From positions 434,001 through 498,000 of the forward strand of contig NZ_CP041403.1 of NCBI RefSeq assembly GCF_014844135.1: a stretch of DNA of 64,000 nucleotides, in the 5' to 3' direction. The translations under genes and the position numbers were made by a program. The stretch comes from Arcobacter sp. FWKO B (GTDB taxonomy: Bacteria; Campylobacterota; Campylobacteria; Campylobacterales; Arcobacteraceae). The notes beneath the pieces are model-generated. The model was not told the DNA's origin. It searched no databases and worked only from the letters and a program-made list of their open reading frames with translations. Below are positions 49,260 to 57,991 of this stretch, one piece after another. The number at the start of each line of letters is the position of its first letter. Within the stretch, counting starts at the first letter, position 1.

Positions 49260-49766
49260 CTATAACCTAACATTGTCATATTTATATATTATTCTCTCAG
49301 CTATATCAACCATCTTAATATTCATAGCTTTATATGCCACATCTTTAGTATTTACAAACATCAAATCATAAATCTCCCCATATGTAAACAAAGAGAAATA
49401 CAAATATTCTTTTGATTTACTTTCATGCCCAAGCTCCAAAAACCAAGTAGCAAGTAGCGAAAAAAGCAAAACTGAAGGGTTAAATGGCTCACCCATATTT
49501 AACTCTTTTGCAATAAGTTTATTTAAATACTCAAAATGTTTCATAACAAGTCTAGCATGAATATTTGTACCACTTGTATAAAATTCATCTTTATGTATTG
49601 ATTTTACTATTTGAGTATAAAGCTCATAAGTTTTATTCTCAACAATTTGTGTAGTATTTTCATCTACAAAAAATATTTTCTCATTATTATTGATATAACT
49701 TTTTATAAGCTCTTTTGCAAAAAGCAACAATGCTTCAGTTTTTATTTTTGAAATATTTAATATCAT
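49260..49766 (-). CDS. Hypothetical protein coupled to histidine kinase
   Basis: A 168-aa protein, mostly helical by composition, that I do not recognise. It has no signal peptide or membrane segment and no clear motif; aromatic residues are frequent (LEYLYFSLFTYGEIYDLMF-like stretch). Its ATG overlaps the stop of the upstream sensor kinase by four bases, so the two are translated together. A partner or modulator of the kinase is a guess. Confidence 0.65.
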   Translation of the reverse strand: MILNISKIKTEALLLFAKELIKSYINNNEKIFFVDENTTQIVENKTYELYTQIVKSIHKDEFYTSGTNIHARLVMKHFEYLNKLIAKELNMGEPFNPSVLLFSLLATWFLELGHESKSKEYLYFSLFTYGEIYDLMFVNTKDVAYKAMNIKMVDIAERIIYKYDNVRL

Positions 49767-52153
49767 TTTGCTTCCTCATAGGGTAAGTATATCAAAAATT
49801 CAGCTCCATTATATTCTTTTTCATCTATCAAAGTTGTTGTATTATGTACTTCTATTTTACCTTTTAGATGTTTGACAACTATCTCACTAGTCATATAAAG
49901 TCCTATTCCTGTACCTTGACTTTTATGTTTTGTAGTGAAATATGGTTCAAATATTTTATCTACTATATCATCACTTATTCCGCCACCTACATCTTTTATG
50001 GAAATGACTACATATTTTTCTTGTGTATATGTTGAAATAAAAATTTTTCTAATCTCAGGAGAAGTGGCTATAATAGCATCTTTTGCATTATTGATAATAT
50101 TTATCAATCCTTGTGTTGCTTCATTTAAAAGCCCTTTTATTTTTTTGTCATCAGTTATATTAAGTTCTACTTTTATATAGTGATTTTTTAGTGATGAATC
50201 CACTATTTTTAGTGAGTTTTCAATAAGATTCTTTGTTGTAAAGATTTCAACAGTTTTAGAACTTTTAAAGAAATTCCTAAAGTCATCTATAGTCTTAGAT
50301 AAATAGTTTGCATTATTTATAATTGAGTTATTAAAGTCTATAATATCTTCTTTTGTTAAAATACCATATTCATCTTTTAACTGAAGTGCACTTGAAGCTG
50401 TTGTTATAGCACTTAGAGGCTGTCTCCATTGATGAGCAATATTACCTATCATCTCACCCATTGATGCCATTTTTGACTGTTGAAACAACATTTGTTCTCT
50501 AGCTGTATTTTCCTCTTCATTTAATTCATAATTTAATACATTTGCAAAAATTGATTCCAAAGGTTTTAGTAAATAAGAGTGTTCTACATCACTACTTAAC
50601 TTTACTTCATAAAATTCAATAACAAGTATCGCCATTCTTGTCTCTTTAAAATTTATAGGCAATACTATAAATGCTTGTACATCATTTTCCATAGCGATAT
50701 TACACTCTTGTATAATATCATTATCATTCACATCTTTTACAAATATAATATCTTTAGAATTTTTTAATAAAAACTCAGATATACACAAACATTTATCACA
50801 TAACCCATCTATATTACATTTGTGCCCATAGCTATATTTTGGTTTTACAGATTGTGATTGGACAAAAGTTTGAAGCACTACTCTTCTTGCTTGTAAAGAT
50901 CTAGTCAAAAGCTTTATTGCAGATTTTATTTGAAGATCAAAACTTTTATCATTCAAAAAAATTGTAGATACATTTGCCACTAACTTATCATAAAACTTTC
51001 TTATTTTAATCTCATTTTCATTATTCTTTATAGATGTTGCCATCGATGTTATTGAAGTTGCAAGTTGCTGGATAGTAACATCATTATTCTGTGGTAATTG
51101 TATATTTATATCATAATTCTTATTTTGTATTTGCAAAATAGCTTCTAGTAGATTTGACATAGGTTGCAAAAACTGCTTTTCTATTAGAAAGTAGACAAAA
51201 GGAAGTACAAGTAAAAATGCTACTATTATAGTCAAAAATAGACTAAAAATACTTGATTTTATCTGCTCTAAAAAAGCTTCTTTTGATATAGCATTTACAA
51301 ATACTATATTATATTCATCAATACTATATACAAATGATTTAATAAAATTATCATCATAATCCACTAAACTTTTAATACTTTGTTTAATCGTTTCACCATT
51401 ATCTAAGGTAATATATTTAAAGTTTAAATCATTAAAATATATATCAATGGTAGTTCCAGTTTTATCGGAAAATTTTTTAATCATCTCTTCATCTAAGTGT
51501 CTAGTAAGTTTTATATATCCAACAATCTTATCAAAACTCTTAACTTCAATAGATTTACTTATACTTATAAATGGTATATTATTTTTAATAAGAGGTACAA
51601 CTTTATATGTGTCAATATCCTTATCAAAATTTAAACTATCTGTTATAAATCCTAAATCCATAATCTGATTTTGATAAGGATTAAAATGTACCATATCCCC
51701 ATCTTTATAAGTACCAATACCATACTCACTCGTTAAAACACTATTATTAACAACATATGATACCAGCTCACCTTTTGCATCAAATAAAGTAACACATACT
51801 TCATCAAAAAGTGATATTTTATTAATAAGATGACTTAAAAGGGTAGTTTTCACTTCATCAAACAAAACAGCTTGGTAGTTTGTAGTGTCTTGATATGATG
51901 TTACTAAAGATAAAGAAGATGTAATTTTTGCATCACTAACCAAGTCATGCAATATTGAACTATTTTGTTCAAATATATTGTTCATTTCATCATTTAAAAT
52001 CTTTTGTGAAAAATCTATTTTTTCAATAGCATATGTTTTATGATAATTATACAAATGGAAATATTGTAAAACACCAGTTATAAAAAGTGCAAAAAATATT
52101 GAACTCCCTAAAAAAACAAGTGCTTTTACTTTAATATTCCATTTAGCTATCAT
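49763..52153 (-). CDS. Membrane sensor histidine kinase with Cache and Cys-rich GAF domains
   Basis: Two membrane segments (~residues 10-28 and ~295-320) enclose a periplasmic Cache-like sensor. A HAMP-like linker, a GAF-like domain (~390-560) containing the cluster CNIDGLCDKCLC, and the kinase core follow. The phospho-acceptor His is in NIAHQWRQPLSAI; ATP-binding boxes are NIINNAKDAI, DVGGGI, FEPYFTTKH and GTGIGLYM. No response regulator is adjacent; the REC-PAS proteins elsewhere in the window are possible but unproven partners. The four close Cys suggest a bound metal or redox switch. Confidence 0.87.
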   Translation of the reverse strand: MIAKWNIKVKALVFLGSSIFFALFITGVLQYFHLYNYHKTYAIEKIDFSQKILNDEMNNIFEQNSSILHDLVSDAKITSSLSLVTSYQDTTNYQAVLFDEVKTTLLSHLINKISLFDEVCVTLFDAKGELVSYVVNNSVLTSEYGIGTYKDGDMVHFNPYQNQIMDLGFITDSLNFDKDIDTYKVVPLIKNNIPFISISKSIEVKSFDKIVGYIKLTRHLDEEMIKKFSDKTGTTIDIYFNDLNFKYITLDNGETIKQSIKSLVDYDDNFIKSFVYSIDEYNIVFVNAISKEAFLEQIKSSIFSLFLTIIVAFLLVLPFVYFLIEKQFLQPMSNLLEAILQIQNKNYDINIQLPQNNDVTIQQLATSITSMATSIKNNENEIKIRKFYDKLVANVSTIFLNDKSFDLQIKSAIKLLTRSLQARRVVLQTFVQSQSVKPKYSYGHKCNIDGLCDKCLCISEFLLKNSKDIIFVKDVNDNDIIQECNIAMENDVQAFIVLPINFKETRMAILVIEFYEVKLSSDVEHSYLLKPLESIFANVLNYELNEEENTAREQMLFQQSKMASMGEMIGNIAHQWRQPLSAITTASSALQLKDEYGILTKEDIIDFNNSIINNANYLSKTIDDFRNFFKSSKTVEIFTTKNLIENSLKIVDSSLKNHYIKVELNITDDKKIKGLLNEATQGLINIINNAKDAIIATSPEIRKIFISTYTQEKYVVISIKDVGGGISDDIVDKIFEPYFTTKHKSQGTGIGLYMTSEIVVKHLKGKIEVHNTTTLIDEKEYNGAEFLIYLPYEEAK

Positions 52154-52155
52154 TT

Positions 52156-52869
52156 TTACTCTTCTAACACTTTAAAAGCATCACCTAAATCAAGTGTACC
52201 TTCATAAAAAGCTTTTCCTACTATCACACCACTTATATTTCCATTATTTTTACAATTAATTATATCATTGATATCTTTTACACCACCACTTGCTATTGTA
52301 TCTACACCTGATGCTAGTGCAATTTCTTGTGTAAATTCTACATTTACACCACAAAGCATACCATCTTTGCTAATATCAGTACAGATTATAGCCTCAACTC
52401 CAGCATTTGCAAACTCTTTTGCTAAATCTGTAGCTTTCATTGTACTTACTTCAGCCCATCCTTCAACCGCAACCATGCCATCAATTGCATCTATTCCTAC
52501 AGCTATAGGATATTTTGAAGCCATTGCTTTTACAAATTCTGGATCCTTAACTGCGATTGATCCAAGAATTAATCTATCTACACCCAGTTCAAGGTACATT
52601 TTGATAGTTTCTTCATCTCTTATACCACCACCTAGTTCCATTTTTAGGTTACAATTTGCTCTTATCTTTTTTATTTGTTCAAGATTTGCTGGTTCACCTT
52701 TAAATGCACCGTTAAGGTCAACTATATGTATCCATTTACTTCCAAGTTCTTCAAACTTCTTTGCCACTTGCCAAGGCTCATCAGAGTATATTTTTGCACT
52801 ATCCATAAGCCCTTTTGTTAGTCTTACTGCTTTTCCGTCTTTTAAATCAATCGCTGGTAATATATCCAT
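52156..52869 (-). CDS. hisA: Phosphoribosylformimino-AICAR-phosphate isomerase
   Basis: A TIM-barrel enzyme of histidine synthesis. Catalytic Asp in [13 protein letters not shown] and the second in [12 protein letters not shown], with phosphate-binding [10 protein letters not shown] and IASGGVKD. Length 237 aa is normal. It shares the strand with hisH 1.5 kb upstream, with an SDR-type gene between, and ends 2 bp before the sensor kinase gene. Confidence 0.95.
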   Translation of the reverse strand: MDILPAIDLKDGKAVRLTKGLMDSAKIYSDEPWQVAKKFEELGSKWIHIVDLNGAFKGEPANLEQIKKIRANCNLKMELGGGIRDEETIKMYLELGVDRLILGSIAVKDPEFVKAMASKYPIAVGIDAIDGMVAVEGWAEVSTMKATDLAKEFANAGVEAIICTDISKDGMLCGVNVEFTQEIALASGVDTIASGGVKDINDIINCKNNGNISGVIVGKAFYEGTLDLGDAFKVLEE

Positions 52870-52885
52870 TTATCTACTTTCCCTT

Positions 52886-53740
52886 TTATTTAACTAAATT
52901 TTCTATTGCTTGTTCAATATTTTTGTACTTAAATTCAAAACCACTATCAAGAAGTCTTTTTGGTTTTACACTTTGTCCATCTGTTAATACCCTAGCACCC
53001 TCACCAAAAATAAGTCCAAGTACAAATTCTGGTACTGGCAGTATAGTAGGACGATGTAAGTATTTTCCAAGTGCTTTTGTTAAACCTTTATTTGTTGTAG
53101 GCTCTGGTGCAGTTAAATTGAATGCACCTTCTAAAGAACTATTTTCTATAACAAAATCATAAGCTCTTATTAAATCATCTATATGCACATATGAAAAAGC
53201 TTGAAGCCCATTTCCAATTGTTCCACCAAGTCCAAATTTAAAAGGTGTTAGCATCTGTTTTAGTGCTCCGCCATCACGCCCAAGTACTATCCCAAATCTA
53301 AAAATAGCAACTCTTGTATCTTCACTTTTTGCTTTTAGTGCTACACTTTCCCACTCTTGGCAAAGTTTACCCAAAAAATCGTTACTATAAATATAATTTT
53401 CTTCATCAAAAGTGCCACTATTTGCAAAAATACCAACAGCAGATGTTGATATCAAAAGCTTAGGCTTATTTTCACTTATACTTATGGCATCTACTACAAG
53501 ATTTGTAGTATCAAGCCTACTACTTCTTAAAACTTTTTTATATTCATCACTCCATCTAGCAATAATACTTGCTCCAGCAAGATTTATCACCACATCACAT
53601 CCATCAATTTTTGCCTTTAGTGCTTCAACGCTCGACAAATCACCTCTTCTAATATCAACTACCAAATACCCTTTGTTTAAAAAGTGATTTTTCAAACTAG
53701 TACCAACAAAACCACTCACCCCTGTAATTGCTATTTTCAT
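52886..53740 (-). CDS. TIGR01777-type NAD(P)-dependent epimerase (YfcH-like)
   Basis: A 284-aa extended SDR protein. The nucleotide motif is ITGVSGFVGTSL, with VINLAGASI, the block STSAVGIFANSG and the C-terminal GAFNLTAPEPTTN and ALGKYLHRP typical of the YfcH family. The usual Tyr-x3-Lys is not evident, as in this family. Substrate unknown. It lies between hisA (16 bp) and hisH (15 bp), so it is probably transcribed with them, though no link to histidine synthesis is known. Confidence 0.85.
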   Translation of the reverse strand: MKIAITGVSGFVGTSLKNHFLNKGYLVVDIRRGDLSSVEALKAKIDGCDVVINLAGASIIARWSDEYKKVLRSSRLDTTNLVVDAISISENKPKLLISTSAVGIFANSGTFDEENYIYSNDFLGKLCQEWESVALKAKSEDTRVAIFRFGIVLGRDGGALKQMLTPFKFGLGGTIGNGLQAFSYVHIDDLIRAYDFVIENSSLEGAFNLTAPEPTTNKGLTKALGKYLHRPTILPVPEFVLGLIFGEGARVLTDGQSVKPKRLLDSGFEFKYKNIEQAIENLVK

Positions 53741-53755
53741 AGGATTTCCTTTGTG

Positions 53756-54364
53756 TTAAATTTTCATGAAATTATCTAAAATCTTAAGTCCATTTTCGTG
53801 TGATTTTTCTGGATGTGGCTGAAAACCATAAATATTTTCTTTATTTACAGCACTTACAAATTCATACCCATATATTGTCTTACCTATTGTGTATTTCTCA
53901 TCTGTAACAACATGATAAGAGTGTACAAAATAAAGATAAGGATTAGATAAACCATCAAAAAGCTTATTGTCTGTATGAAATATCTTATTCCAACCCATAT
54001 GTGGCACTTTGTGTTCATCCATATTCATTCTTGATTTATCAAATGCAACCACATCTCCACTTATAAGCCCTAATCCATCTGTATGACCAAACTCTTGGCT
54101 ACTATCAAACAAAAGTTGCATTCCCAAACAAATACCAATCAATGGCTTTCCACTTTTTGCAAATTCTAGTACTGCTTCTTGCATACCAGTTATTTTTAGG
54201 TGTTCCATAGCATCACCAAAAGCCCCTACACCTGGAAGAATAATTCTATCATATTTTTTTACAAGCTCAGGATTTTTGATAATATCAGCTACTTTTCCAA
54301 TCTTAATACAAGCGTTATTAACACTTGCTAAATTACCCATATTATAGTCAATTATTGCTGTCAT
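53756..54364 (-). CDS. hisH: Imidazole glycerol phosphate synthase glutaminase subunit
   Basis: Class I glutamine amidotransferase that supplies ammonia to HisF. Catalytic Cys in GICLGMQLLFD, His and Glu in FQPHPEKSH, oxyanion region GVGAFGDAM. Length 202 aa is normal. hisF is not in the window. Confidence 0.95.
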   Translation of the reverse strand: MTAIIDYNMGNLASVNNACIKIGKVADIIKNPELVKKYDRIILPGVGAFGDAMEHLKITGMQEAVLEFAKSGKPLIGICLGMQLLFDSSQEFGHTDGLGLISGDVVAFDKSRMNMDEHKVPHMGWNKIFHTDNKLFDGLSNPYLYFVHSYHVVTDEKYTIGKTIYGYEFVSAVNKENIYGFQPHPEKSHENGLKILDNFMKI

Positions 54365-54401
54365 TATTTACCTTTATAAAACTTATCTTATTATACTAAA
54401 A

Positions 54402-54974
54402 TTAAAATTTTGCATCACTTAAAACAAGTCCCATTAATACATCACATCCATATTCTTCAAGCTTTTTTTTAGCTTCAAGCATCGTTGAACCAGTGGTTAT
54501 AATATCGTCTACCAAAATTACACTTATATATTTTTTTCCACTATATTCAAAATCTCTTTTATTGTTTTTTCTAAATTCTAATGATTTTCCAGCATATGAT
54601 ACTCTATTTTTGGCTTGTAGCACATTAAAATAAGGTTTTATTATGTTTGAGTGTAAGTGTTTAGCAAGTATAGCACTATGAGAAAACTCTTTTGTTATCA
54701 TATCATCTATTGAAATGGCATATACTTGATTTGTAAAAGTAAAGTTTGAAGCAAATTTAGCGAAAGAGTTTTTTGCCAAAATTTTATATATATTATCACC
54801 AAAAAAGTGATACTTAGCATTTAATAGTTCTGAAATTTCACTATAATTAAAAAAAGAATACACAAAAAAATCTTTATCCACTTCTCTTGTGTGTAAAGAT
54901 GTAGATAAAAGATTATTTTGGCACTCTTTGCATATCAGTTCAAAAGACAACTTCTGACATGATAAACATCTCAT
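54402..54974 (-). CDS. ComF-family phosphoribosyltransferase
   Basis: A 190-aa protein with an N-terminal zinc-type motif (CLSCQKLSFELICKEC: two CxxC pairs) and a C-terminal phosphoribosyltransferase fold with the PRPP motif VILVDDIITTGST. ComF proteins are needed for DNA uptake in competent bacteria, where an ATP-dependent role with ComFA has been studied; here there is no ComFA. The ATG overlaps the lepA stop by one base, so it is coupled to lepA. Confidence 0.85.
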   Translation of the reverse strand: MRCLSCQKLSFELICKECQNNLLSTSLHTREVDKDFFVYSFFNYSEISELLNAKYHFFGDNIYKILAKNSFAKFASNFTFTNQVYAISIDDMITKEFSHSAILAKHLHSNIIKPYFNVLQAKNRVSYAGKSLEFRKNNKRDFEYSGKKYISVILVDDIITTGSTMLEAKKKLEEYGCDVLMGLVLSDAKF

Positions 54975-56764
54975 TAGTCTATCTTTAAAACCGCCATAAA
55001 GGCTTCTTGAGGTACATCTACCTTACCGATAGCTTTCATTCTCTTTTTACCCTCTTTTTGTTTCTCTAAGAGTTTTCTTTTTCTTGTGATATCACCACCA
55101 TAACATTTAGCAGTAACATTTTTACCCATAGACTTAACAGTTTCTCTAGCTATTACCGTATTACCAATACTTGCTTGAATAGCTACTTCAAAAAGTTGTC
55201 TTGGTATTAACTCTTTTAGTTGTTTTACAAAATCACGCCCTTTACTTTGTGCTTTAGTTTGAGGAACTATAATAGAAAGTGCATCTACTATATCCCCAGC
55301 TACTCTAACATCAAGTTTCACAAGGTCACCTTGTCTAAAACCTATTGGTTCATAGTCAAAACTTGCATACCCTTTAGTACAGCTTTTTAACTTATCATAA
55401 AAATCCATAACAATTTCATTAAGAGGTATTTCATATTCTAAAAGTACCCTTTTACCAAGATAATCCATCTTCTTTTGGATTCCTCTTTTATCATTTAGAA
55501 GTTTTATAATATTTCCCAAAAACTCATCAGGCACCAAAATAGTAGATTTTACATAAGGCTCTAAGATATAATCTATCTTGCTTGGATTTGGTAGTTCGCT
55601 TGGATTTTGTATCTCTATTTCAGTCCCATCTGTCATCATAACTTTATATATAACAGTTGGAGCAGTAGCTATCAAATCAAGGTCAAATTCTCGCTCTAGT
55701 CTTTCCTTTACAACTTCCATATGAAGCATACCCAAAAATCCAGTTCTAAATCCACTTCCAAGAGCATGTGAACTTTCTGGTTCATAAGTCAAAGAACTGT
55801 CATTTAGTCTAAGTTTTCCAAGAGCATCTCTTAAATCTTCAAATTTATCTGTTTCTATAGGATAAAGTCCTGCAAATACGAAACTTTTTGCTGGCTCAAA
55901 CCCATCAATAGGTATAGCTGTAGGATTTTTACTATCAGTCATCGTATCACCAACAGCAATAGCATCAACAGTTTTAAGTCCAAGCACCACAATACCTATT
56001 TCACCAGTTTTTATCTCAGGAGTATCATATCTTTTGATAGGGTGCGGATACATAAGATTTATTACTTGATGTGATGCACTAGTACCCATTACTTTAATCA
56101 TCTGCCCTTTTTTGATACTTCCATCATATACCCTCACAAGTGCAAGTGCTCCAAGATAGTTATCAAACCAGCTATCATAGATAAGTGCTTTTGTAGGTGC
56201 ATTTTCATCACCATTTGGTGGTGGTACACGATCAACTATAGCATCTATTAAGTCTTTTACACCAAGACCTGTTTTTGCACTTATTAGATTGTGTTCTGTA
56301 CAATCAAGTCCTATAGCCTCTTCAACTTCAGCCAAAACTCTATCTGGATCAGCTGATGGTAAGTCAATTTTATTTACAACTGGTAAAAGTGTCAAATCAT
56401 TATCAAGTGCAATATAAACATTTGCTATAGTTTGAGCCTCCACACCTTGAGTGCTATCAACGATAAGCAAAGCCCCTTCACTTGATGCCAAGCTTCTACT
56501 TACTTCATAACTAAAATCCACATGACCTGGAGTGTCTATAAGATTTAATATATAATTTTGTCCATCTTTTACATAATTGAGTCTTACACTTTGAGCCTTG
56601 ATAGTAATCCCTCGTTCTTTTTCTATATCCATAGTATCCATAACTTGAGCAGACATTTCTCTATCACTAATAGCCCCACACTCTTGGATGATTCTATCAG
56701 CTAGCGTACTTTTCCCATGATCTATATGGGCGATAATACTAAAATTTCTAATATTTTTTTGCAA
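54974..56764 (-). CDS. lepA: Elongation factor 4
   Basis: Ribosome-associated GTPase. G1 motif [11 protein letters not shown]2 region [10 protein letters not shown]3 DTPGHVDF, G4 NKIDLP and G5 SAKTG are intact, and the LepA-specific C-terminal domain has VGDIVDAL-like and [18 protein letters not shown] blocks. Length 596 aa is normal. It is the first gene of a unit with comF; the gap before it carries an inverted repeat. Confidence 0.96.
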   Translation of the reverse strand: MQKNIRNFSIIAHIDHGKSTLADRIIQECGAISDREMSAQVMDTMDIEKERGITIKAQSVRLNYVKDGQNYILNLIDTPGHVDFSYEVSRSLASSEGALLIVDSTQGVEAQTIANVYIALDNDLTLLPVVNKIDLPSADPDRVLAEVEEAIGLDCTEHNLISAKTGLGVKDLIDAIVDRVPPPNGDENAPTKALIYDSWFDNYLGALALVRVYDGSIKKGQMIKVMGTSASHQVINLMYPHPIKRYDTPEIKTGEIGIVVLGLKTVDAIAVGDTMTDSKNPTAIPIDGFEPAKSFVFAGLYPIETDKFEDLRDALGKLRLNDSSLTYEPESSHALGSGFRTGFLGMLHMEVVKERLEREFDLDLIATAPTVIYKVMMTDGTEIEIQNPSELPNPSKIDYILEPYVKSTILVPDEFLGNIIKLLNDKRGIQKKMDYLGKRVLLEYEIPLNEIVMDFYDKLKSCTKGYASFDYEPIGFRQGDLVKLDVRVAGDIVDALSIIVPQTKAQSKGRDFVKQLKELIPRQLFEVAIQASIGNTVIARETVKSMGKNVTAKCYGGDITRKRKLLEKQKEGKKRMKAIGKVDVPQEAFMAVLKID

Positions 56765-56788
56765 ACAGTTTTCCTTTTTTAAGCTAAT

Positions 56789-56852
56789 GAGTACTGAGGT
56801 ACTGAGTGCTGAGTTTTCTTCCCTTAGTACCTCAGTAGCTAAGTACCTCAGA
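56789..56852. repeat. inverted tandem-repeat block between prs and lepA
   Basis: One arm has units GAGTACT, GAGGTACT, GAGTGCT, the other has 8-bp units such as CTCAGTAG and CTAAGTAC. Twelve bases (TACTGAGGTACT at 56792 and AGTACCTCAGTA at 56826) can pair across a 22-base loop. It could terminate or attenuate prs read-through into lepA; there is no long T run. Confidence 0.6.
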
Positions 56853-56859
56853 ACTTTTC

Positions 56860-57789
56860 TTAATTAAACATCGAATTAATTGACTCGTTACTATATATTC
56901 TTTTGATTGTCTCAGCCATTATAACAGAAGCTGTAAGAACTGTGATTTTTGGATGTTGTTGTTTGAGTGGTATCGTATCTGATATTACAAGCTCATCTAG
57001 TGCATCACTATTGAGTCTTTCATACGCTGCACCACTCAAAACTCCATGAGTACAACAAGCCATCACAGATGTTGCTCCTCTTTGCTTTAATATTTCAGCA
57101 GCTTTTACCAAAGTCCCAGCAGTATCTACCATATCATCAAGCATAATCACATCTTTGCCATCAACTTCACCTATGATATTCATAACCTCACATTGATTTG
57201 CTTTTTCTCTTTTTTTATCTACGATTACAAGGTCGAGTCCTAGTTTTTCTGCATAGCTTCTAGCTCTTGCCACACCACCAATATCTGGACTTGCAATTAT
57301 AGGATTTTTAAGATTTTTTGCCTTGATATAATCAATAAACAACATACTCCCAAGTAAATGATCCACAGGAATTGAGAAAAACCCTTGTATTTGAGCAGCA
57401 TGTAAATCAATAGTAATAACCCTATCAACACCAGCAGTTTCTAGCATATCAGCCACAAGTTTAGCTGTAATTGGCACTCTAGGAGCTGCTTTTCTATCTT
57501 GTCTTGCATATCCAAAATATGGAATTACAGCGTTTATTGTCCCCGCACTACTTCTTTTGAAAGCATCTACTATAATAAGAAGCTCCATAAGATTGTCATT
57601 TGCTGGTGAACAGGTCGGTTGGATAATAAATATATCATCACCTCTTACACTTTTTGCAATATTGACATTTATCTCACCATCACTAAATCGACTCACCTGA
57701 ACTTCAGCTAGTTCTTTACCAAGATAACTAGCCACCTTTTTTGCAAATTCTGGGTTTGCAGTTCCACTTACCAATTCATATCTATCCAC
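56860..57789 (-). CDS. prs: Ribose-phosphate pyrophosphokinase
   Basis: Makes PRPP for nucleotide and histidine synthesis. Motifs include [33 protein letters not shown], the HDLHA-like [12 protein letters not shown] and the PRPP loop [13 protein letters not shown]. Length 309 aa is normal. The upstream gap holds a heptamer array and one GGAAC unit. Confidence 0.96.
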   Translation of the reverse strand: MDRYELVSGTANPEFAKKVASYLGKELAEVQVSRFSDGEINVNIAKSVRGDDIFIIQPTCSPANDNLMELLIIVDAFKRSSAGTINAVIPYFGYARQDRKAAPRVPITAKLVADMLETAGVDRVITIDLHAAQIQGFFSIPVDHLLGSMLFIDYIKAKNLKNPIIASPDIGGVARARSYAEKLGLDLVIVDKKREKANQCEVMNIIGEVDGKDVIMLDDMVDTAGTLVKAAEILKQRGATSVMACCTHGVLSGAAYERLNSDALDELVISDTIPLKQQHPKITVLTASVIMAETIKRIYSNESINSMFN

Positions 57790-57878
57790 AGTACATCCTT
57801 TTTATCGGAAATTTTAAAGTATTAATTTTGACGGATTATATCAAAAAGGGGCTTAAGTAGTGTTTAGGTGTTAGAGAA

Positions 57879-57913
57879 TAGGTTTTAGGTTGTAGATGGT
57901 AGATGGTAGAATA
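57879..57913. repeat. heptamer tandem array
   Basis: Five 7-bp units (TAGGTTT, TAGGTTG, TAGATGG, TAGATGG, TAGAATA) directly abut a GGAAC unit. Confidence 0.75.
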
Positions 57914-57914
57914 T

Positions 57915-57935
57915 GGAACGCCGAATTTATTCGGT
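57915..57935 (-). repeat. GGAAC hairpin repeat, single second-type unit
   Basis: GGAACGCC followed by stem CCGAAT/ATTCGG equals the inverted second hairpin of full elements. No first hairpin is attached. Confidence 0.8.
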
Positions 57936-57963
57936 ATATAAAAAATGTGCAAAGCACTCAACA

Positions 57964-57991
57964 ATTATTAATTATTAGTTATTAACTATTA
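57964..57991. repeat. heptamer tandem array at mnmA 3' end
   Basis: ATTATTA, ATTATTA, GTTATTA, ACTATTA, overlapping the stop codon of the folK-mnmA ORF. The same three unit sequences recur at 62391, 4.4 kb away. Confidence 0.75.

Noticed and set aside
52268-52897. 209-codon + strand ORF opposite hisA
   Set aside because: It is antisense to a clear hisA with full motifs, is Ser/Ile-rich with no family pattern, and has no ribosome site.
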